Shown here: in pieces, positions 23,588-35,039 of the stretch
How the letters are laid out: each line of letters starts with the position of its first letter
How positions within the stretch are numbered: position 1 is the stretch's first letter
Assembly: GCA_037179335.1 (NCBI GenBank)
Contig: JAKZHN010000040.1
Location: 62,001 to 126,000, forward strand
Length of the DNA: 64,000 bases
Reading direction: 5' to 3'
Source: Cyclaneusma minus
Lineage: Eukaryota > Ascomycota > Leotiomycetes > Marthamycetales > Marthamycetaceae
Notes under the pieces: model-generated
Told to the model about the DNA's origin: nothing
The model's input: the letters and a program-made list of their open reading frames with translations, nothing else
The model's database searches: none
Made by a program: the position numbers and the translations under genes

Positions 23588-24216
23588 GATCAGTTTGGAG
23601 GGGGTTGAGAGCGGCGTACGGAATGATGAGAATGGGATGAGGTTTTGCGGGCGGAATTTTGGGAGGCAGGGAATGTTCGGAGCGGCCTGGTGCTTTCTCC
23701 TGAGTTTGAGTATACGACGAAAAGTACGACGACTTGGAGTTCAGTGCGACGTTTGTAACGGGACTGGATATGGAAATCTAAGGCTTTTGAGTTTTGAGCA
23801 GTGACAAATAGGTGGACAAATGGGAATGGTATACGTACTTCAGACCAAAATAGGGGAATGATGTTCGAGATGAGATGTGCTGCTGCTCGGTCGGTGGTTA
23901 AGTCATTGGTCAAAGCGTGATTGCAGTCAAAGCAGTCCAGGTAGGAATGTTTAAGGTTTATCTTCAGTAGCACAAGAAAAGTCCAGAAATTTTGAAACTG
24001 ACATTTGTTATATTTTCAATTCAACCATGTGATGCGTAGGGATTAAACTGTATATGCCTTCAGTTTGGAGCCTTCCTTTGGCCTTTCGAGAAAACAGTAC
24101 TTTTCGGGTTTCACTAGAAAACTTCTCTGGCATTTCTGAAAATGTACGATACATCTACCAGATCTATAAAATGGATCGATTATACAACAAGCATCTGTAA
24201 ACCCGGGGGGCTTGGC

Positions 24217-24248
24217 TTTCGGTATTTCGGTATTTCGGTATTTCGGTG
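24217..24248. repeat. Four-copy 8-bp tandem repeat (TTTCGGTA)n
   Basis: Three perfect TTTCGGTA units followed by a fourth ending in G. Confidence 0.9.
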
Positions 24249-25292
24249 TCCACAGTCCGAGCGTTAGAACGCACAGCAAACTTGCGGTCGCTTGGACCTG
24301 GCGTCGTCAACACACCCCACAAACACAGCTCCAAGCATCAGCCCACGAGGAGCATGGCACATGTTCCGATTGCCCAAGTACCGTGAAACAACTGCCAATC
24401 TTTACGAAACATCAAACAACAGCCCCCTACTCGCGTCTCTCTTTCAGCCTTGCGCAGCCAGAAGCCTGTGCTCCCGTGTTACAGACTCACAGATGCCGCG
24501 TCATTCAATCCTTTTGGAAATCCCCAACGTCCGACCTCGAAGAATTTCCCTGTGGTTCTCGATCCCGAAACATCCGAGTGAATCGAGTCTTTTCTATTTT
24601 CTCCGTCGCTAACGATTTACAGATGCTGCTGGATTTTGAGTGCTTATGACAGCCGCTGATCGCTGTGGAGTGTGGAATAGCCTGAGCCGCCATCTCCGCG
24701 TCTTCGACTGCCACGACCCACCCGCGCGGCCTGGGATCTTTCTGGAATGGCTATTGGCTCTGGGCCAACTTGTCACAGAAGCTGCCTCAGAACTGTTGAT
24801 CTTCGCAGCTTCGGGAGCCCCTATTGCCCTTCATCTATGCGCCAAACAAAACATCGGGCAAATCATGGACAAATCGTGCCAGGTAGGCCACCAATGGCCG
24901 TGGAATTCGAAAACCAGAGTCTAGAACGATGCCATTCGGGGGATTCCTACACTCCGGCTGTGTCTCCGAAAACAAATGACCTCCATCAGCCTGCTACTAC
25001 TTGTGGGCTTTGCTGCTGTCTCTCCAGTCGCGTCAATACATATCGAGTAAAGAAATGACCGGTGAGCTACGGAGGATATTCCTGCTACTACCGTTGCGTT
25101 CGTGCCTCCCAGTCCCCCGGCCTCTGCTTTGTTAGACCCGCTCTACATACGCACTCTATCTTCAATGGAGCCTCTGGGGATGATGGATCATGGCGGCAGG
25201 CGGCTCGTGTCAGTCGTCTTCCTACTTCCACACTTGTTTCGATTCACCTCACGAAACTTGTTTCCCATGTTTCCCTCCTCCTCCCTTTCCAT

Positions 25293-25300
25293 TATATATA
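25293..25300 (+). promoter_or_regulatory. TATA-like element of the Gly/Ser-rich protein gene
   Basis: TATATATA about 230 bp upstream of the ATG at 25529, followed by a long C/T-rich stretch of the kind that surrounds transcription starts of highly expressed fungal genes. Confidence 0.5.
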
Positions 25301-25528
25301 CTATCCTTCACCTTCTCTCCAAACCTTCTTTCTCATCTCCAACACCATCGAGCAAGTTCTCCTTCCTTTCACCATCTGTAGTGCTGTGCATACATTCTTT
25401 ACCTTTCAACCACCTGCAATCCTGCAACTTATCCAATCGCTTTACCCTTTCTCCTTACATAAATCACATCCAGCTTTTCAGCAGAAACACACATCCTTTT
25501 TCAGCACACAACACAAACTACAGTCAAA

Positions 25529-26668
25529 ATGCACGCCAAGCTCATTCTCGTTCTTTTGGCCTCCGCTGCCTCCGCCCAAAGAATCTCTGGCTCCGTCGCT
25601 CCCGCTCCTACCGGTTCCGCCATGCCCTCCGGTGCCGCTCCCTCTATGGCCTCTGGCTCCGTCCCCCTCATGCCCTCTGGGTCCGCTGCTGCTGGAGGCC
25701 AGCAGGGTGGCCAGCAAGGTGGCCAGCCCGGTGGTCAGCCAATGGGCACTGGTAACGCAGTTGCTCCCTTCGCCATTCCCAGCGGCGCCCCCAGCGGTGC
25801 CTTCCCCAGTGGAGGTTTCGCCCAGCCCTCTGGTGGCTTCGGCGGTGCAGGAGGCTTCGCTCAACCCTCTGGTGGATTTGGTGGTCCAGGTGGCTTCGCT
25901 CAACCCTCCGGTGCATTCGGTGGTCCAGGTGGCTTTGCTCAGCCTTCTGGCGGAATGATGGGTGGCCAAGGAGGATTTGCTCAGCCTTTTGGAATGGGTG
26001 GTGTTCCAGGTGGAGGTGTCCCAATGGGTACCGGCATGGGCAGCGGACCTCAACCCACCGGCGCTGCTCCCTCTGGCGCCGTCCCCTCTGGTGCTGCCCG
26101 CTCTGGTATGCCCACTGTCGCCGCCTCGATCGCCCCTTCGGTCTCCAAGCGCGCCGCCGACATCGCATCCAGCTTCAGCTTCGGCCTCGCCGCCGGCCCA
26201 TCCACTCTGGCCACCGCCTACGGCGCCGGAAGCGCACAGCCCTCTGGATTCTCTAGCGGTGGATACGGTGGATACGGCGCTGGCAGTGCTCAGCCCTCTG
26301 GTGGCATGAGCGGAGGATTTGGTGGAAGCTCTGGTGGATTCGGTGCTGGTAGCGCTCAGCCTTCTGGTGGTTTCAGCTCTGGATTTAGCAGTGGAAGCGC
26401 TGCTCCTTCTGGTGGTATGGGCGGCGGTAGCTTCAGCATGGGTGCTGCTCCTACTGGCGGTGCTTCTGGCGCTGCTCCCTCTGGAATGTCCGGTGCCGCC
26501 CCCTCTGGCGCCGCCGGTGCTGCCCCCTCTGGTGCTTTTGGTGCTGCTCCCTCCGGCGCCTCTGGTGCTCAACCTTCCGGCGCTGCTCCTTCCGGCGCTG
26601 ATCCTTCCGGCGCTGCTCCCTCGGGCGTTGCATCCGCCGCCGCCGCCGCAACCCCAAGCTCCTACTAA
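25529..26668 (+). CDS. Secreted Gly/Ser/Pro/Ala repeat protein
   Basis: Single exon, 379 aa. A clear signal peptide (MHAKLILVLLASAASA) is followed almost entirely by low-complexity repeats: five AQPSGGFGG-type units near residues 90-165, a non-repetitive segment around residues 190-230 (ARSGMPTVAASIAPSVSKRAADIASS region), three GAGSAQPSG units, then many AAPSGA units to the C-terminus. The middle segment contains a KR dipeptide, a possible Kex2-type cleavage site. No cysteines and no hydrophobic GPI tail are seen. Codon choice is strongly C-biased (GCC, TCC, GGC), suggesting high expression. Likely a cell-wall or matrix protein; no named family recognised. A long open frame on the opposite strand is a by-product of the biased codons. 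Confidence 0.85.
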   Translation: MHAKLILVLLASAASAQRISGSVAPAPTGSAMPSGAAPSMASGSVPLMPSGSAAAGGQQGGQQGGQPGGQPMGTGNAVAPFAIPSGAPSGAFPSGGFAQPSGGFGGAGGFAQPSGGFGGPGGFAQPSGAFGGPGGFAQPSGGMMGGQGGFAQPFGMGGVPGGGVPMGTGMGSGPQPTGAAPSGAVPSGAARSGMPTVAASIAPSVSKRAADIASSFSFGLAAGPSTLATAYGAGSAQPSGFSSGGYGGYGAGSAQPSGGMSGGFGGSSGGFGAGSAQPSGGFSSGFSSGSAAPSGGMGGGSFSMGAAPTGGASGAAPSGMSGAAPSGAAGAAPSGAFGAAPSGASGAQPSGAAPSGADPSGAAPSGVASAAAAATPSSY

Positions 26669-27319
26669 GTCACTCCCTCCAACGATTCGACTCATCATCA
26701 AACATTTCAGCAACCACTGCTCTACGCCACCTTCTCCCGTACTCCAGTTTCTTCCCTTTGTCTCAGAACTACGGATTGCGGGTTGCTAGCAAGTGTTTTT
26801 GGGAGGATGGATGTTTTGATAAGCCAAGGCAGCCGCTAGCCTCTTGCGCGAGCTGGACGAGTGGATACTGTGTACATATGTTCTTTCTTGTATTTAGTAG
26901 TAGTGTTTTAGCTGATGGAGCGAGTGTATATATCTCATTGACGTGTTCACAAACTTCCACATGCGGTGCTGAGGGAACGTGAATTGTGATCTCTTGAGGC
27001 TAAGTGATTAGATGTGAATGGAGAAAATGATCACGCATCAGATCACGCATCAGATCCTGCTGCTGTTCATTTATCGTCCCATAGCCAATCTCCATCTTTC
27101 GAGGTAGTGAGTGGCACAAGTCTGCCCTCGGAAGCGTTGGTGAGAGTGATAGCATCTTTGCCACATTGGTTCGAAGCGCTTGCGGCTTGCGCACGTTGGC
27201 GAACTCGGCACTGACGGAGGACGAGATGGAAAGGGTCGTGGAGCGCGGCATCGGCTCGGGCGACGAACACTGCTTTTGGTGGCTAGGGAGAGCCTTGTGG
27301 ATTTGACGGGGATTGAGGG
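26669..27319. other. Intergenic region / 3' flank
   Basis: 3' flank of the Gly/Ser-rich gene. A 12-bp direct duplication (GATCACGCATCA) occurs at 27029-27052. No gene seen. Confidence 0.5.
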
Positions 27320-28885
27320 TTCTTGTTGCTTGGAGTTGTGTGAGGGACGGTGTGAAGGACGGTGTGAAGGACGGCGTGAAGCTGGGCGCTGGGAAGAGGG
27401 AGAGGATGTTTTGTTGCGCATGGATGTGTTCGGATGTGTTCGGACGGTGTGAAGCTGGAGGTCGGAGAGGTCAGGGGTGATCCGTTGCACATGGATGGGA
27501 CGGCGTTTGCTGGACGCTGGCAAAGGGAATGGGATGCTTTGTTGTACATGGATGGATCCGGACGGAATGAAGCTGGATCCTGGCAAAGGGAATGGGATGT
27601 TTTGTTCCACGTCGATGTGTTCGGCCGGGTTGGGCCGGGTTGAAGTTGGCTTGTAGGGTTCGAAGCTTCTCAATCTTTTGTTGCACATTGACATGTTCGG
27701 ACGTCCTGAAGCTGTGGCCTGGGTAGAGGAATAGATGTTTTGTTGCATGTCGACCTGTTCAGACGTACAGCGTGAAGCTGTAAAGCTGTGGACAGGGAGT
27801 GATATTTTGTGGCACATCGATATGTCCGAATGGTGTGAAGCTGGGGTTGACATGATCGATCATACTCGACTGGTGGAGCTTTGATATATAGACCTTGGCA
27901 GCTTCCTGGCCGCCCACCCCAGATAACGACAAAAGTAAGGACCCGTTTTGTCGCATAGTCGCTGGGGTGGTTTGAGAGCGTGGTGGTCAGGTACGGTAGA
28001 AGTGAGGGGCTTGTCAGACAGGTGCTTGTTTCGAGTTCCGCGGAGCTTGCGGAGACGATGCTATCGGACCGAACGCGTGTGAGTAGAGGAATAGGCGGGT
28101 TTGTTGCACATCGATGTCCCCCCGGACGGTTGAAGTTGGGGACCCAGGGAGAGGGAGAGGAAGCTTTGTTGCACATCGATGGGTTCGGACGGCGTGAAGC
28201 TGGGGTTCTAGGGTGAAAGAGAGGGATTTTTTGTTGCGCATCGATGGATCCGGACGGTGTGAAGCTGGTGCAGCGAGTCTCCGGAGTACAGTAAGTACTA
28301 CCCAAAGCAAGCCTGTCTCGGGTGTGCAGAGAAGGGTCCAGGTGAACTTGTCGACATGCAACAAAACGGCTCCGGCACCGTTCCCTTCCACGCACCCGTT
28401 TTGTAGCACATCGACATCCTCACCTCTTAGTAAACATTTCCAAACCCCCTTTCCCTTCCAATCTAACAAATAACACCAGCTGGTAAAGCAAGAAACTTCA
28501 CATAAATTGATCTATAACACGCTTGTGTTTGGATACTTAGGGCTTGTGTAAAGCTAGTTTGAAATTTACGCATTTATCATTTTTCCCTAGCGGACTGGTC
28601 TCTGGTGAAATGAGGGAGGAGGCAGCTGGGAGAACCGCGCTTGGGATGCGGTTTGACCTTGAGGGCCCGAGGGGTTTTGGAGCATGGAGACGAGGTAACA
28701 TCATCCTGCTCGGATAGGATCAATCTTTTTGTTGCAGATTGATGTTTTCGGATTGTGTGAAGCTGGCTTGTGGAGCTTGCGGTTTCTCAACACAGGTTGT
28801 TGCACATCGATATATTCGGACGGTGTGAAGCTGGTGCTTGGCTCTTTCTCGCCGGATGTTCTGTTGCATATCGATCCAAGTTAAT
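27320..28885. repeat. Degenerate 55-75 bp minisatellite with palindromic core
   Basis: At least twelve diverged copies of a core reading TTTTGTTGCACATCGATG, then TTCGGACGGTGTGAAGCTGG, joined by purine-rich spacers of 15-35 bp. Cores are visible near 27413, 27484, 27540, 27603, 27679, 27740, 27807, 28099, 28166, 28231, 28397, 28727, 28799 and 28860. Near 28355 one core is in opposite orientation. CACATCGATGTG is a perfect 12-bp palindrome. A short 12-bp triplicate (GGACGGTGTGAA) lies at 27345-27380. The last copy is cut by the start of the AT-rich block. Open frames on the minus strand across it change frame from copy to copy, so it is not coding. Confidence 0.8.
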
Positions 28886-29591
28886 TGGTATATATTAATA
28901 TTAAAAATATAAAAACAAATTGCTTTATAAAAAAAGAAAATAATAAATGGGCCGAATCCTGGCTAATAAATAAAATTTATAAAAGAATATGCAATTTGGA
29001 GTTTCTAAATAATAATAAAAAAATTCCAATATTTTATATATTTTTTTAATTAAAATTGAAATTAAAGGGTTTATTAGGCCAAAATAAACTTGATAAATTA
29101 AAAAGCAAAAATATTAAAGGCCGGATATTAGAGAAAAGTTTAAAAATTTAAAAAATAATGGAAAAATGGAAATTCAATAATATTTTAAACGTTTATAATC
29201 AGAATTTAAAATTAAATTGGGAATTTATTTATTGAATTAAATAAAAAAACTATAAGCTAAGCTGGCAATTAAGGCGGATTTATATAAATATAAAAAATAT
29301 TTATAAAATTGGCATTAGCAATATTTAAATAAGCCTTATAATATAGCTAAAGCATAATATAGCTAAATGGTATAATATAGCCAGCCGCTATAATTTTTTT
29401 AAAAAAAAATTAAAAAGAAAACCTTGGCGCTTGGCATTATAATAAAAAACAAGAATTATATAGAATTTATAAATTAAAATATAAATATTTTTTAATCAAA
29501 ACATTATATAATAAATATAAATATTTAAAAATATAAAAGAATTTTAGCGCTATTTGGAGAAAATAGCGATTTAAAAGGGAATACTATTATA

Positions 29592-29762
29592 TATAAAATT
29601 TTAACGTGGGTAAAAATCCTTTTATTTTTTAAACATTAAAAAGGGAAGGGAATTTTATAATTATAGAAAACGGTATTATATATATATAGCTTTTGCTTAC
29701 TTATATAATAAATAGGTTTTATAAATAGCCCGTAATTCTTATATTGCCAAAAGCTTATTTTA
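29592..29762 (-). repeat. 3' LTR of copia relic (element on minus strand)
   Basis: About 171 bp, direct copy of 34873-35039; the more AT-converted of the two. Confidence 0.72.
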
Positions 29763-32176
29763 ATACTCCTTTTAAGCCTTATAGCAATTTATAAATATAA
29801 TTAATATTTTCTTTATTTTAACGCTTTTTCAAAGCTATATTGGATTTTTTTCTTTTTTATAATTTCTTATTTAAAACAGTTTTTTGTACCCAATATATTT
29901 TTAAATTTTTTAAATTAAATTCTTAAAAATAACTTGGTAAATTTGTTCGCAATTATATTTTTTATACGCATATAAATAATCCGCTATTTGCCTTTATTTT
30001 CTAATTTATATATAAATTAATAAACTATATTGATATGCTTAAATTTTTTATAAAATTGGAAATTCTTAATTAAAGAAATATCTTTTTAATTATTACCCTT
30101 TATATTAATATAATATGGATTTTTATTAATTAGTTTATTATAGCCTATATTTTTAAATACTTATTTAGATTATTGGCCTTGCTTAATATTAATAGCTGCA
30201 ATAATATATTTGGCTTTGCAAATTAATATAATTTTACAATTTTATTTTTTATTTAATTATAATATTGCTTTTTTAAATAATATTGCAATAAATCCGTTAA
30301 TATTTTAATAATCGGGAAATAATTTATAAAAAACATTATTAAATATTTTAAATCGATTTTTAATAATGCCCAATTTGCTTAATTTATATTTAATTTTATA
30401 ATTTGCAATTAATTTAAAATAATAAAGCAATTATATTAAATTAATATTATAGCGCTTATAAAAATTAAATAAAAATTAAACTAATCTATTAATTATATAA
30501 ATATTATAGCAAATATAAGCTTGCCAAATTTCGATTAATAAAAATTTAATTTGGCCTGCTTTTTATTGTTTTTAGCTAGTATTATTATATTGGTATTATT
30601 TATTATAAATATCAAATATAATTGTTTTTTATTAATTAGAAAACCGAATTTCTTATAAAAATTATTAATATATTGCTTTTAATTAATTCAAATAAATTTA
30701 AAGCTTTTATTCCAAATTATTTTTATACCAAAAACTTTTTTAATTTTCCCTAGATTTTTAATAATAAATCAATTTATTAATTAAAAATAAAATTAATAAA
30801 ATTTGGCAATTATTTTGGCGGCAGCAATAATATTATTAATATAAATTAAAATAAATATATTAATAATTTTATAAATAGATAAATAGAAATCGCTAAAATT
30901 TTGCTTAAATTTAAATTTAATTATTTTAAATTTAAGCAGCAAATTTAAATTTTGGGCAATTTATTTTAATTTATAAAATTTCTTATTTGATTAAAAAATA
31001 TTTCCTAATTAAAATAACGGCACTTAAAATTCTTTTATATTATAATAGCTAAAAGATTATAAAAAATAATTATAAAAAAATCCCTATTTTAAACCTAATT
31101 AAAACCTTTAGCTATAAAGCAAGCTTTAAATTTATTAATTCCGCTATTAAAACTAATTTTAATAATAAATACCTATTTTATAAAAAATAAATTAAAAACA
31201 ATATTTATAGCAATTTTAATTTAAATATTATTGGAAAGGATCTTTTTTAATTTATATATAATAGCCTTTTGCTATTAATTTCTATATAAAAATTGGAAAA
31301 GGCTTTTTTATAATTTTTTAAAATAAAAACGCTATAAATTATCTTGATAGCAATTAAAGCAATTTCGATTTTTTTTTATTAATTATTATAATTGCTATAA
31401 AGCCTTAAAAGCAACGGTCCCGATTGCAAATTCTGGTTTTAATAATATTATGCTTTAAATATTTGCAATTATTAATTTTAAAAACCGGCTTTATACCAAA
31501 AGAATATAGCAATATAGGCATTATCCAGTTTTATAAAATTATTTACAATTTTAAAAAAATTAATTATATTAACGTTTTTGCTTGGGGGAAATTTAACCGG
31601 CATTATAGCTTTTACAAAATTAGTAAAAGATTAATACAATCGCTAAAATTATTAAACTCGGGATATAAAATAGCATTATTTTATGTTTTATAAAAATTTA
31701 AAAACTCCGGGACAGAAATTGCTATATTAAACGCAATTTTAATTGCTAATTTAAATTTAAAATAAATTTGCTTGGGCATTAATTTTCTAGCTTTTTGCTT
31801 AGTAAAAATAAATTTATTAATTTAATATTTATTAAGCAATTTATTAGAAAAAGTTTAAAGGCTATAAAAATTATCATAAAGCTTTAAATTAAATATATTA
31901 TTTTTAATTATTTTATTTTATTTTATAACCGTTTTATATATTATTTTATTAAAATCCGGATAATAAAATTTATATTATTTTAAAATTTTAAAATTATAGC
32001 TAATAAAAATGCATTTATAAAATTGCAAAAATAATTGTTTTTTTGCTATATTTAAAAAATTCCTTATAATTAATATAGGCCTATATTTCATAATTCTGAA
32101 TATAAATATTATTTTTAAAAAATTTGCTAATTTATATTTTATTAAGGCTAATAATTTGGCTATTGATTTTAAATCC

Positions 32177-32208
<32 letters not shown>

Positions 32209-34872
32209 CTATAACGGCCTTTAATTAAAATTCAATTAAAAGGCTAATATTATTTAATATGAATTAAATATAGGCTTTAGCAATTTAAATAGTTTTTTTA
32301 ATTATTTTATTTTGCCAAAATAAATAAAAAGTAATAATTTCAAGCTTAATATTATTCATAAAAATCCAAAATACAATTTTTTTTAATTAGCTTTCTAATA
32401 TTATTATATTGAAATTCTTTCAGCTTTTTGCTCATTTTGAATTAAATTTTCTTGTTTTATAAAAATATATATATTTATATATTTATATAACTTTTTATTG
32501 CAAAAAGCCAAAATTTATATATCTAATTATTAATAATTTTAAAAAGCCATTAATTTCCATATAAATTAAATAGAAAAAGAAACCAGCTATATTAATATAA
32601 ATTAATTTTAGCGGCTCCAATTTATAATTAGCTATTTTTTTAAAAAATCTGCTTTTATATTTTACCAATATTGCAATTTTTATAATTAACAAATAAAAAC
32701 TGATTTTTTTAAAAAAAATAATAATAGTATAAACGCAATTAATTTTTATTAAATCGAGATAGATATATTTCTAATAATATAAAATATATTTATTTTATAT
32801 AATTTGCTATTAAGCTTTTTTGCAATTTATTTTTTAAATTGCTTTAATTTTAATTTGAATTTGGCGTTTTTTAAAAAGCTTTAAATCGGTTTTTAAAAAT
32901 GGCTTTAAAATAAATTTTAATATTAGCCGTAATATTATATTATATTAGCAGCTTTATATTATTTTGAAAATTATATTATATTAGGGCTTTTATAATATAT
33001 TAAAAATTGGTTTATTTTGCATTATAGCCAATATTATATTTAATATATTATATTGCGCTATAATTGGCATTATATTTTGCGCTATAATAGCCAATATATT
33101 TGGCAAGCTAAATAAAATTAGATCTTTTAATATATTTATAATGAAAATCTTTTTAGCAATTAGCAATATTATTTAGGCATTATTTTAAAATTAAAAAGCT
33201 TTTGCTAATTTTTAAAAAATAATTATAAAATTAATAATATATAGTCTTTTTTAAATTAATGCTTAAAAATAAAATTTTTTAAATAACGATTTTTAAAAAA
33301 TATATATAAAAAGCCAAAAAAATCCCTATTAGCAAATTTTCCTGCTTAAATATAAATTTATATTATTTTTTGTTTATTTTTATTATAATTATATTAATTT
33401 AATTTAAATGTAATATTTATTTTTATTTTTATCGCCTTTTAAAAACAGGATTATATATATTTTAAAAGCGAAAAAAATTAATTATATATAATGTAATTTT
33501 AAAATTGGCAATCCAATTAAATTTAAAAATACTGCTAATAATAATAAAATTTTAAATAATATAACCCATTTTTTTAAAATAAAAATTGCTTATTATTTGC
33601 GCTATTTGCAATATTTGCTTTTTTTGGAGAATTAGCAAAAGCAAATTTTATAATTTTAAATTTGAAAATATTTTAAATAAGTTTTTAAACGGCTGTAAAA
33701 AATAGGCATTTACGGATATTATAAAATTTATTATTGCAAAAACAAAATATAAAAAGCCCTTTATAATTTTCAAATTATATGCTAATATTATTATCACCGC
33801 CAATTTAGCGCTAATATAATAATTGCTTTAATTTGCTATTAGCAATATAAGCAATTTTACTAAATTTGATAAAAGCAAAAAAAAAAGCTTTTTTTAAATA
33901 TTTTAAAAAAATGCTTAATATATTTATTATAGTATTGTATTTAAAGAAAAAAAAATGCGAAAAAATATATTTTCAAAATAAATAATAGCATAATTAAATT
34001 TTAATTAAATTCTTTTGCAGCGAAAAATAAAAAGTTCAATTTAGGCCTTTTTAATAATTATATTAGGCTTTTATTTCAAATTATTAATTTTTTGCAAATA
34101 GCTATTAATTATTATATTAAAAATAATAATATATTTGCAATTTAATTTATTTTATTTTGCTATAAAATTTTAAAAATCAATTTTTCTTTTTTATAAAGCT
34201 AAAATAAATATATATTGCGTATAAAGCCTTTTAATTATTTGCAATATATTTGGCTTTTTTATTTGCGTTTTATTTAAAATAATCTTTTTTATAATAATAA
34301 TATTTTCGCTAATATTGGCATTTAAAATTTAATTAGCAATTGTTTTATAAATATATTAGTATATAATTATATTTAAATATATTATAAATTTTAGCCTATT
34401 AAATACATTTCTATTAGCTGGAATTAATTATATTAATTTTCATAATTAAAAATTAATATAACGCGTTTTAAATTAAAAATAATATTTTTTATAATATATT
34501 TAAATTTAAATTTATTTAATAGCTAGCTAAAGCATAAATAATTAATTAAATATTGGCTAAAATATTAATAGCAATAAAAAAGAAAATTATAAATTAATTT
34601 AAACAAAAGTTTTTTTTAAAAAAAAATAAAAAATAAAAATAAAAATAACGCAATCATAAAGCTATATATTAAGCTTGCATTTATCGCTAAGCTAGGCTTA
34701 TGTTTATTATTAAATTGGATTTTAGCATTTTTTATTAAATTTTGTAATTTTTTTTCGCTAGGCTTGGCGTTTATTATTAGCTGGTAAAAAATTCCATATA
34801 ATACTATTATCGATTTTTGAACTTTTAAAAGGAAATTATTAAATGCAAATTATCGCATTAAAATTTTTAATT

Positions 34873-35039
34873 TATAAAATTTTAATATAAATAAAAATTC
34901 TTTTATTTTTAAAGCATTAAAAAAATGGATTATATAATTATAAAAAACAATATTATATATGCATGGCTTTCGCTTACCTATATAATAAATGGATTTTGTG
35001 AATAGCCCGTAACCCTCGCACCGCCAAAAGCTTATTTCA
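34873..35039 (-). repeat. 5' LTR of copia relic (element on minus strand)
   Basis: About 167 bp; retains GC-containing words such as CCCTCGCACCGCC that are TTCTTATATTGCC in the other copy. Confidence 0.72.

Larger units (their letters stand above)
23588..25528. other. Intergenic region and promoter/leader of the next gene
   Basis: No gene recognised from 23588 to about 25240. It contains an 8-bp tandem repeat at 24217-24248. The final ~290 bases carry a TATA-like element and a strongly pyrimidine-rich 5' leader leading to the start codon at 25529. Confidence 0.5.
29592..35039 (-). mobile_element. Ty1/copia LTR retrotransposon relic, RIP-inactivated
   Basis: Bounded by direct repeats 29592-29762 and 34873-35039 that share the words TAGCCCGTAA and GCCAAAAGCTTATTT and differ mainly by C/T and G/A. 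About 5.45 kb, a normal copia size. On the minus strand, 30832-30843 encodes YINN in the context IFILIYINNIIAAAKIIA, the copia reverse transcriptase YVDD box with both Asp codons changed GAT to AAT. Further 5' on the same strand (around 31975-32180) FISYNFKILKYYKFYYPDFNKII resembles the integrase-RT linker of copia polyproteins. Integrase upstream of RT fits copia order. Exact ends and target duplication are uncertain because both termini are RIP-altered. Confidence 0.78.

Noticed and set aside
25478..26713. 411-codon minus-strand open frame
   Set aside because: Antisense of the Gly/Ser repeat gene; its repeats mirror the sense codons and it has no start context or signal.
27071..28469. Minus-strand open frames of 150-260 codons over the minisatellite
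   Set aside because: Frames change from unit to unit because repeat length is not a multiple of three; the peptide repeats merely translate the DNA repeat.
27320..28885. CRISPR-like regular repeats
   Set aside because: Eukaryotic context, diverged repeats of varying length, no uniform spacers and no cas genes.
31424..31693. Ile/Lys/Leu/Asn-rich open frames in AT block 1 (also 36501-36695 and 37825-38061)
   Set aside because: Chance frames in RIP-altered DNA. Conserved retroelement motifs in the block lie elsewhere and are interrupted by stops.
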